Assembly (NCBI GenBank): GCA_044433365.1
Contig: JAWXTR010000051.1
Coordinates: 1-20,565, forward strand
Reading direction: 5' to 3'
DNA from: CAMQVM01 sp044433365
GTDB taxonomy: Bacteria; Bacteroidota; Bacteroidia; Bacteroidales; Rikenellaceae
Length of the DNA stretch: 20,565 bases
Positions 15,680 to 20,565 of the stretch are shown piece by piece. The first letter of the stretch is position 1, and every line of letters begins with the position of its first letter. The position numbers and the translations under genes were made by a program. Under the pieces are notes generated by a model. The model saw only the letters and a program-made list of their open reading frames with translations, did not search any database and had not been told where the DNA came from.

Positions 15680-15704
15680 AGACGTAGCAGGGCTACGTCT
15701 CTAC
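15680..15704. repeat. GACGTAGC palindrome, copy 4
   Basis: AGACGTAGC-AGG-GCTACGTCT followed by CTAC is identical in the core to the copies at 1-32 and 151-182, which lie about 15 kb away. It sits in the spacer between two convergent genes. Confidence 0.8.
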
Positions 15705-15770
15705 AGCTGAGCCACAAATTGTAATTTGGCGTATTCCAAAAACTCATTTTTCGAATTACCCTGTGAATAT

Positions 15771-15804
15771 AAAAAAGGCGATACATTTTTAAGATGTATC
15801 GCCT
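15771..15804 (-). terminator. Intrinsic terminator of lpxA
   Basis: AGGCGATACAT (15776-15786) pairs perfectly with ATGTATCGCCT (15794-15804) around a 7-base loop. The A-run at 15771-15776 becomes a T-tract on the minus strand directly after the stem. It is 21 bases past the lpxA stop. Confidence 0.85.
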
Positions 15805-15825
15805 AAAATTATTTGAATCAAAAAT

Positions 15826-16626
15826 TTAAAACTCTTCAGATTTTAAATTAGAATTATACTGTTTAATAACTCCTCGTTTAGATGTTCTGATGAAATCTAT
15901 TACTAAATCTCTCTCTGCTGATTGAGGTATCTCCTCTTCGGCTTTTAAACATCCATTTGTGTAGTTTAGGTTGCTTTGGAATACTACTCTAAATGTATCT
16001 TGAATAGATTCTATCTGCTCAGCACTGAATCCTCTACGACGCAAGCCTAAAATGTTGGCACCAACATAAGTTAAAGGGCTATGAGCCGCTTTAACAAAAG
16101 GAGGAACATCTTTAGTGGCAAAACAGCCACCGCCAATCATAGCATGAGCACCAATTCTAACAAATTGATGAACAGCACTATCACCTCCTAAAATTGCCCA
16201 ATCGCCAATCTCAACTTCACCTGCTAAAAGCACACAATTTACAAGGATTACATGGTCGCCAACTACACAATCATGAGCTACATGAGCGCAAGCCATAATT
16301 AAACAGTCGCTGCCAACTACAGTTTTGCCCTTAGCAGCTGTTCCCCTATTGATTGTAGCACACTCCCTAACGGTGGTGTTATCCCCTATAATTGCAAGTG
16401 AATATTCACCTTTAAATTTCAAATCTTGTGGTTCACCTGCGATAACAGCACCAGAGTGGATTTTGCAACCCTTACCAATGCGTGCACCATCACGAATAAC
16501 TGCGTTTGAGTGTATATGCGTACCATCGCCAATCTCTACATCTGCTGCAATATAGGCAAAAGGTTCGATTATAACATCTTTGCCAATTTTTGCATCAGGG
16601 TGTACATACGCTAATTTGTCTATCAT
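15826..16626 (-). CDS. lpxA: UDP-N-acetylglucosamine acyltransferase LpxA
   Basis: This cytoplasmic enzyme transfers a 3-hydroxyacyl chain from ACP to the 3-OH of UDP-GlcNAc, the first step of lipid A synthesis. The protein is 266 residues, close to the usual length. It is a left-handed beta-helix made of hexapeptide repeats (VHPDAKIGKDVIIEPFAYI and onward) with MACAHVAHDC, where H118 corresponds to the catalytic His of E. coli LpxA, and GEPQDLKFKGE in the substrate loop. I start it at the ATG at 16624-16626 (MIDKLAYVHP), where the family begins. A longer in-frame start at 16662 adds 12 residues without homology. It is downstream of lpxC-fabZ on the same strand (135-base gap), and a strong terminator follows. 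Confidence 0.95.
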   Translation of the reverse strand: MIDKLAYVHPDAKIGKDVIIEPFAYIAADVEIGDGTHIHSNAVIRDGARIGKGCKIHSGAVIAGEPQDLKFKGEYSLAIIGDNTTVRECATINRGTAAKGKTVVGSDCLIMACAHVAHDCVVGDHVILVNCVLLAGEVEIGDWAILGGDSAVHQFVRIGAHAMIGGGCFATKDVPPFVKAAHSPLTYVGANILGLRRRGFSAEQIESIQDTFRVVFQSNLNYTNGCLKAEEEIPQSAERDLVIDFIRTSKRGVIKQYNSNLKSEEF

Positions 16627-16761
16627 AATATTTAGTATATTTTTTTGAAGAGTGTTAACCAAACTAATGAATAATATTCCGTTTGAATTGGTCTAAAAGT
16701 AGTAAATAAAATATTTAAAAACCTTAAATCTTCAATATATAATTAACTTTACAAGTTATGT

Positions 16762-18156
16762 TTATTTGTTTTTAGCAATTTGTGCAACAAGGAACGCTTC
16801 GCATACAAGTTGGTCGCCAACAAAACTTTTTGCTTGCATCATAACCATACCTCTACGGATTGGCTCAGTAAGCTCAAGTATAAACATTAATGTATCGCCT
16901 GGAACAACCTTACGTTTGAACTTAACATTATCGATTCTAGCAAAATAGGTCGAATAGCGGTGAGGTTCATCGACAGTTGATAGAGCAAGAATACCACCAC
17001 ATTGCGCCATAGCCTCTAATTGTAATACCCCAGGCATTACAGGTTCTTCAGGGAAGTGACCAACAAAGAAAGGTTCGTTCATTGTAACGTTTTTGATACC
17101 AACAACCGATGTTTCGGTAAGTTCCAAAATTTTGTCTACTAACAAGAACGGAGGACGATGTGGAAGTATTGTCTTAATCTTGTTAATATCGTAAACTGGC
17201 TCTTTGTTGATATCATATTTGTAGTTAGGCTTTGAAGCAGATGCTTTAATCTCTTTTCTGATGATTTTTGCCATCTCTGTATTAGCCTTATGACCTGGAC
17301 GTGTTGCAAAAACCTTGCCATTAATTCTTTTTCCAATAAGGTAAAGGTCGCCAATAAGGTCTAACATTTTGTGACGGGCAATCTCGTTATCACCACGAAG
17401 CTCTACGTTGTTAAGGTAGCCGCTTTTTTCAACCGAAAGATCTACTTTGTCAAATATTTTTGATAATTTTTCTAACTCATCGGCAGGTAGAGGCTTTTCA
17501 ACAATTACAAGTGCATTGTTTATATCGCCACCTTTTATTAAGTTGTTGTCGATTAGCGGCATAAGCTCATGTAAAAATACAAAAGTACGACATGGAGCAA
17601 TGTTTGTGCTAATCTCTTCGTTTGAAGTTACTGCTGAGTATTGTCGTCCTACAACTCTCGAATCAAAGTCAACATTTACATTTGCAGAGAAGCTATCATC
17701 TGGGAAAATTTCGATTTTTACACCTCTTTCGCTATCTTCATAGACCATTTTCTTGTCGATAGTGAAATATTCTCTTTTTGCATCTTGCTCTGTTACACCT
17801 ACCTCTTGAAATTTTTCGATGTATAGTGCAGCAGAACCATCAAGAATAGGCACCTCTACAGAGTCGATTTCAATAAGAGCGTTGTCTATTTCTGAGGCAT
17901 AAAGTGCGCCCATAAGATGCTCTAAAGTGATAACTTTTGCACCATTTGATGCACCGATAGTTGTACTTCTTGAGGTATCTATAACATTCTCAGCTAGAGC
18001 TGCTACAATAGGAGCACCCTCTAAATCTATACGTTGAAATTTGATGCCATGGTTAACGGCTGCTGGTTTAATAGTGATATTTGCATTTAGTCCGCTATGC
18101 AAGCCTTTTCCAGAGAATGAAACCTCTTGAGATATTGTATGTTGGTTTTTTACCAT
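16762..18156 (-). CDS. lpxC-fabZ: Bifunctional LpxC deacetylase / FabZ dehydratase
   Basis: The protein has 464 residues. The N-terminal part (about 1-305) is the zinc-dependent UDP-3-O-acyl-GlcNAc deacetylase, the committed step of lipid A synthesis. Zinc ligands are H80 (LEHLMGAL), H262 and D266 (ARHKMLDLIGD), with catalytic E79 and H289 (RPGHKANTEM). The C-terminal part (about 320-464) is a hot-dog fold (3R)-hydroxyacyl-ACP dehydratase with ILPHRPPFLLVDKI and active-site H367 (VGHFPEEPVMPG) and E381 (LQLEAMAQCGG). The fusion is a known trait of Bacteroidetes and links the enzyme that consumes hydroxyacyl groups with the one that dehydrates them. lpxA follows. lpxD, often the upstream neighbour in this phylum, is not adjacent here. 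Confidence 0.97.
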   Translation of the reverse strand: MVKNQHTISQEVSFSGKGLHSGLNANITIKPAAVNHGIKFQRIDLEGAPIVAALAENVIDTSRSTTIGASNGAKVITLEHLMGALYASEIDNALIEIDSVEVPILDGSAALYIEKFQEVGVTEQDAKREYFTIDKKMVYEDSERGVKIEIFPDDSFSANVNVDFDSRVVGRQYSAVTSNEEISTNIAPCRTFVFLHELMPLIDNNLIKGGDINNALVIVEKPLPADELEKLSKIFDKVDLSVEKSGYLNNVELRGDNEIARHKMLDLIGDLYLIGKRINGKVFATRPGHKANTEMAKIIRKEIKASASKPNYKYDINKEPVYDINKIKTILPHRPPFLLVDKILELTETSVVGIKNVTMNEPFFVGHFPEEPVMPGVLQLEAMAQCGGILALSTVDEPHRYSTYFARIDNVKFKRKVVPGDTLMFILELTEPIRRGMVMMQAKSFVGDQLVCEAFLVAQIAKNK

Positions 18157-18284
18157 CTTTGAAAATTGTGGTTATATGTTAAACTATAGTGGGATATTTA
18201 ATAATTAATTTATTAGATTTTCCGAAAATATAATTTTAGATATAAAAATGCTAAATTATCTATAACTATGATTATATTTAGCAG

Positions 18285-18315
18285 CAAAGATAATAATTTA
18301 TCGTTAAATTTCAAA
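18285..18315 (-). promoter_or_regulatory. Promoter of lpxC-fabZ/lpxA
   Basis: On the minus strand, TATCTTTG (complement of 18285-18292) matches TAnnTTTG, and TTTG (complement of 18312-18315) lies exactly 19 bases upstream. This is a full Bacteroidetes housekeeping promoter. It gives a leader of about 120 bases to the lpxC start and sits in the 203-base spacer after pth. Confidence 0.75.
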
Positions 18316-18359
18316 ATTTTACTAATAATTGGTAAAATTTGGAATTTGTGTTATAAATT

Positions 18360-18923
18360 TTATTTGCTATTGTATTGATTCATAGTGCGGTCGATACCAA
18401 TAGTAGAAAAGGCTTTGATAGCTTCAGTTGCTTTGGTTATATGCTCTTTAAGAGTCTCTTTCTCCTCATCACTCCACTCACCTAAAACAAAGTCTACCTG
18501 CATACCACGAGCAAAATCACTACCTATTCCCATTCTAATTCTAATATAGTTTTGAGTAGATAGAAGCTCATTGATATTTTTTAGTCCGTTGTGTCCAGCA
18601 TCACTACCACTTTTTCGGATTCTAATTTTACCAAATGGTATTGCTAAATCGTCGACAACGACCATTAAATTCTCTAATGATATTTTTTCACGCTCCATCC
18701 AATATTTTACCGCCTTACCACTTAAGTTCATGTAAGTCGATGGCTTTAGAAGTATTAAAGTGCGACCTTTAAATCGCATTGTGGCTACATCGCCATAACG
18801 CTCAGTTGAAAAGCTAACATCTGATTTCGATGCAAGTTCATCGAGCACCTTAAAGCCTATATTGTGTCGAGTATTTGAATATTCACTGCCTATATTACCA
18901 AGTCCAACTATAAGGTATTTCAT
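18360..18923 (-). CDS. pth: Peptidyl-tRNA hydrolase
   Basis: This cytoplasmic enzyme of 187 residues, normal length, frees tRNA from prematurely released peptidyl-tRNA. The start MKYLIVGLGNIGSEYSNTRH carries N10 and the catalytic H20. Further family marks are KPSTYMNLSGKAV (N66), VVVDDLAIPFGKIRIRK (D91/D92) and SGSDAGHNGLKNI (N112). It follows rplY on the same strand, a common Bacteroidetes order. Here the two are separated by 405 bases holding the rplY terminator and an F1 element, and no clear TAnnTTTG promoter is seen before pth. Confidence 0.96.
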   Translation of the reverse strand: MKYLIVGLGNIGSEYSNTRHNIGFKVLDELASKSDVSFSTERYGDVATMRFKGRTLILLKPSTYMNLSGKAVKYWMEREKISLENLMVVVDDLAIPFGKIRIRKSGSDAGHNGLKNINELLSTQNYIRIRMGIGSDFARGMQVDFVLGEWSDEEKETLKEHITKATEAIKAFSTIGIDRTMNQYNSK

Positions 18924-18991
18924 ATTTAATCTTAATAATGGCGGATTTAAATTATGAATTATAAATTATGAATTATGAATGAGTGTATTGA

Positions 18992-19158
18992 TAAGTAGGG
19001 TAAAATAATTATTGGTGTATTTTTAAAAATGCTATTGGAGATGAGATTTTTTGCTATTGAATCGAAAATATAGTGGTTCTATATTGAGATTTAATAGTGA
19101 AAAATATCGCTCCAAGAGTGCTATTAAGAATATGGCAATAATTGTTTTACACTACTTA
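18992..19158 (+). mobile_element. F1 palindromic MITE-like element, full copy 4
   Basis: The copy is 167 bp and differs from the copy at 271-437 by one base (A at 19029 instead of G). It sits in the rplY-pth spacer, between two AT-rich segments that are themselves inverted relative to each other (AAATTATGAATTATAAATT before it, ATTTATAATTTATCATTTAT after it). No coding sequence is touched. Confidence 0.9.
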
Positions 19159-19242
19159 TAACTTGCAGAAATAACAAAAGTGACTTTTTTACAATTTATA
19201 ATTTATCATTTATAATTAATTTAAACCCCTCCTTAAACAAAA

Positions 19243-19274
19243 ATATAAGCCTTCAAAAGAGAGAAGGCTTATAT
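19243..19274 (-). terminator. Intrinsic terminator of rplY
   Basis: ATATAAGCCTTC (19243-19254) pairs perfectly with GAAGGCTTATAT (19263-19274) around AAAAGAGA. On the minus strand the stem runs into ATATTTTTGTTT. It is 55 bases past the rplY stop, so pth is unlikely to be fully co-transcribed with rplY. Confidence 0.8.
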
Positions 19275-19328
19275 TCTAAGGGAACTTCCCTTAACTAACA
19301 TCTACTAACCAAAATTCGGTAGAGATGA

Positions 19329-19919
19329 TTATTTTTTTGCTGCTGCTGCTGCCGCTGCTGCTGCTGCACCACGAGCTGCACGAGTCATTCTTACAGCACA
19401 AATTGCAGTTGTCTCAGGAGTGTGAACAGTAATACCCTCTACATTGATATCTGAAACAAAGATAGATTTACCAAGTTGAAGATCTGAAATATTGATTTCT
19501 AGTTCGTCTGGTAGTTTGTTGATAAGAGCAGAGATTGTAAGTTTACGTTTAGATAACATAAGTTTACCACCACTTTTAACACCTTCAGCGATACCTGTAA
19601 GTTTAACAGGAACGTCAATCATGATAGGTTTAGACTCATCAATACGGTAAAAATCGATGTGCATAGCGTTATCTTTAACTGGGTGGTATTGAACCTCACG
19701 CATTACTACGCTCTCAGTTGCATCACCGAAGTTAAGGTTTACGATATAAGAACTTGGAGTGTAGATAAGTGATCTTGCATCTGCCTCTTCGATAGAGCAG
19801 TGAATGTTTTCACCGTTACCATAAATTACACATGGAATACCACCTGCATTTCTTACGCTTTTAGCACCTTTTTTGCCGTTAGATTCTCTCTTTACAGCTT
19901 TTAATTCAATTGTTTTCAT
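19329..19919 (-). CDS. rplY: 50S ribosomal protein bL25, Ctc form
   Basis: This protein of 196 residues binds 5S rRNA in the large ribosomal subunit. The N-terminal L25 domain (about 1-92) begins MKTIELKAVKRESNGKKGAK and includes GIPCVIYGNGE. The C-terminal TL5/Ctc domain spans about 95-182 (PIMIDVPVKLTGIAEG, KLPDELEINISDLQLG). The end is a low-complexity tail of 12 alanines interrupted by nothing but followed by KK, encoded by mixed GCA/GCT/GCG/GCC codons (GCN repeats). Such Ala/Lys tails are common in Bacteroidetes Ctc proteins, so it is not a frameshift. The promoter upstream at 19992-20022 and the terminator downstream are both clear. Confidence 0.95.
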   Translation of the reverse strand: MKTIELKAVKRESNGKKGAKSVRNAGGIPCVIYGNGENIHCSIEEADARSLIYTPSSYIVNLNFGDATESVVMREVQYHPVKDNAMHIDFYRIDESKPIMIDVPVKLTGIAEGVKSGGKLMLSKRKLTISALINKLPDELEINISDLQLGKSIFVSDINVEGITVHTPETTAICAVRMTRAARGAAAAAAAAAAKK

Positions 19920-19991
19920 TTTATAAAAATATTTTTAGTTGCGTTACTCTAAGATTAACTACTAATCACTTCCATCACGCAAATTCGGGTG

Positions 19992-20022
19992 CAAAGGTAC
20001 AAAATAATTTTAATTTATCAAA
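19992..20022 (-). promoter_or_regulatory. Promoter of rplY
   Basis: On the minus strand, TACCTTTG (complement of 19992-19999) matches TAnnTTTG, with TTTG (complement of 20019-20022) 19 bases upstream. The leader to the rplY start is about 65 bases. It is the best promoter match in the window along with that of lpxC. Confidence 0.8.
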
Positions 20023-20461
20023 ATTTAATTGAAAACGAGTGATTTAAAAAATGATAATTCAAATGAATACCTATTTATAATGTAAATAAAATATAAAATA
20101 ATAAAAATAATATGCTATATATATTTATTAAAATACGATAATTCAAATAGTAAATAAATATAAAAAATAGGATAAATTTATAATTTAGTTTCAAATTAAA
20201 AGAAAAATATTAAAAAACCATAAAAAATAAAATTACTGAATTTCAGTAGTTTATAAAATTAAATTTACATAAACGTAAAATAATTTTAAATTATTGTTGG
20301 AAATTAATTTTTTTTTGTATAGTTTCGTAGAAATTTATAAGTAAAACAATTAATTATAAAAAAAACTAAAACCCATAATTTTTTGTCCGAACTTATTTTT
20401 AAACTAACCTATAAAAATTTTTGATAAATATCTTTTTGATTAGTCATTAAAAATTTTTATT
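20023..20461. other. Very AT-rich non-coding stretch
   Basis: No ORF with coding character is present on either strand. Small features are a 12-base direct repeat GATAATTCAAAT at 20053-20064 and 20137-20148, and a perfect 15-base dyad TACTGAA-T-TTCAGTA at 20234-20248 that could be an operator. I see no tRNA, terminator or full TAnnTTTG promoter reading outward. Confidence 0.5.
20234..20248. promoter_or_regulatory. Possible operator dyad
   Basis: TACTGAA and TTCAGTA form a perfect 7+7 inverted repeat around a single T in otherwise featureless AT-rich DNA. A dyad of this length can occur by chance, and no gene close by shows that it is used. Confidence 0.2.
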
Positions 20462-20565
20462 TAAGTAGGGTAAAATAATTATTGGTGTATTTTTAAAAGT
20501 GCTATTGGAGATGAGATTTTTTGCTATTGAATCGAAAATATAGTGGTGCTATATTGAGATTTAAT
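20462..20565 (+). mobile_element. F1 palindromic MITE-like element, copy 5 (cut by window end)
   Basis: The first 104 bases of the element are present, starting TAAGTAGGG. They differ from the copy at 271-437 by one base (G at 20548, in the hairpin loop region). It has the same orientation as the three other full copies. The right end lies outside the window. Confidence 0.88.

Larger units (their letters stand above)
15506..15825. other. Convergent spacer rich in small palindromes
   Basis: No gene is visible. From left to right it holds a half-degenerate GACGTAGC palindrome (15589-15606), a stem ATTTTGC-AAA-GCAAAAT (15613-15629), a looser AATTTGCC/GCCAAAT pair, a full GACGTAGC palindrome (15680-15704), a stem GCCACAAATT/AATTTGGC (about 15711-15730) and the lpxA terminator. 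No plus-strand hairpin with a T-tract ends the GT cluster convincingly. Confidence 0.5.

Noticed and set aside
17447..17826. Plus-strand ORFs opposite lpxC-fabZ, and similar ones opposite GH110 (6975-7250, 7637-7894)
   Set aside because: They are antisense shadows of strongly conserved genes and their translations show no domain or signal.
19329..19375. Alanine-rich C-terminus of bL25 as a frameshift or repeat expansion artefact
   Set aside because: Ala/Lys-rich tails are usual in Bacteroidetes Ctc-type L25 and the codons are mixed GCN rather than a pure repeat.

Overview
The window looks like chromosomal DNA from a low-GC member of the Bacteroidales (phylum Bacteroidota); I cannot name the genus. 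The reasons are a fused lpxC-fabZ gene, a fimbrillin-like surface protein with BspA-type leucine-rich repeats, secreted GH43 and GH110 glycosidases, a Ctc-type bL25, and several promoters of the Bacteroidetes form TTTG-N19-TAnnTTTG. Shine-Dalgarno sites are mostly absent.

Layout. (1) 1-500 is non-coding and holds three GACGTAGC palindromes and one full copy of a 167-bp palindromic repeat, called F1 here. (2) 501-8683, all minus strand, is a glycan-degradation and surface region: a secreted GH43-like protein, a fimbrillin-like/LRR protein cut at both ends by F1 elements, a GH43 protein fused to a nucleoside-hydrolase-like domain, and a GH110 alpha-1,3-galactosidase. No SusC/SusD pair is present. 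(3) 9064-15505, plus strand, is a compact surface-polysaccharide cluster: Wzx flippase, GT32, GT2, EpsG/Wzy-like polymerase, GT4 and GT2. This is enough to build, flip and polymerise a short repeat unit, but no initiating transferase is in view. (4) 15826-19919, minus strand, is conserved housekeeping: lpxA and lpxC-fabZ (lipid A and fatty acid synthesis), pth, and rplY/ctc. (5) 19920 to the end is very AT-rich, has no recognisable gene, and finishes inside a fifth F1 element.

The most unusual feature is the spacer content. At least two families of long, whole-length palindromes are dispersed here. F1 (167 bp, ends TAAGTAG...CTACTTA, full copies differing by about one base) looks like a recently active, non-autonomous MITE-like element with TA ends. 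F2 (about 162 bp, ends GGGGAGTTCTAAA...) sits directly against stop codons in the polysaccharide operon and in the probable leader of a GH43 gene, and has a paired base change near its tip. Both families also occur as short fold-back derivatives made of two ends back to back. A third class, the GACGTAGC palindromes, lies in two gene-end spacers. F1 elements have remodelled both ends of the fimbrillin-like gene, which keeps its lipobox cysteine but has lost the start of its signal peptide.
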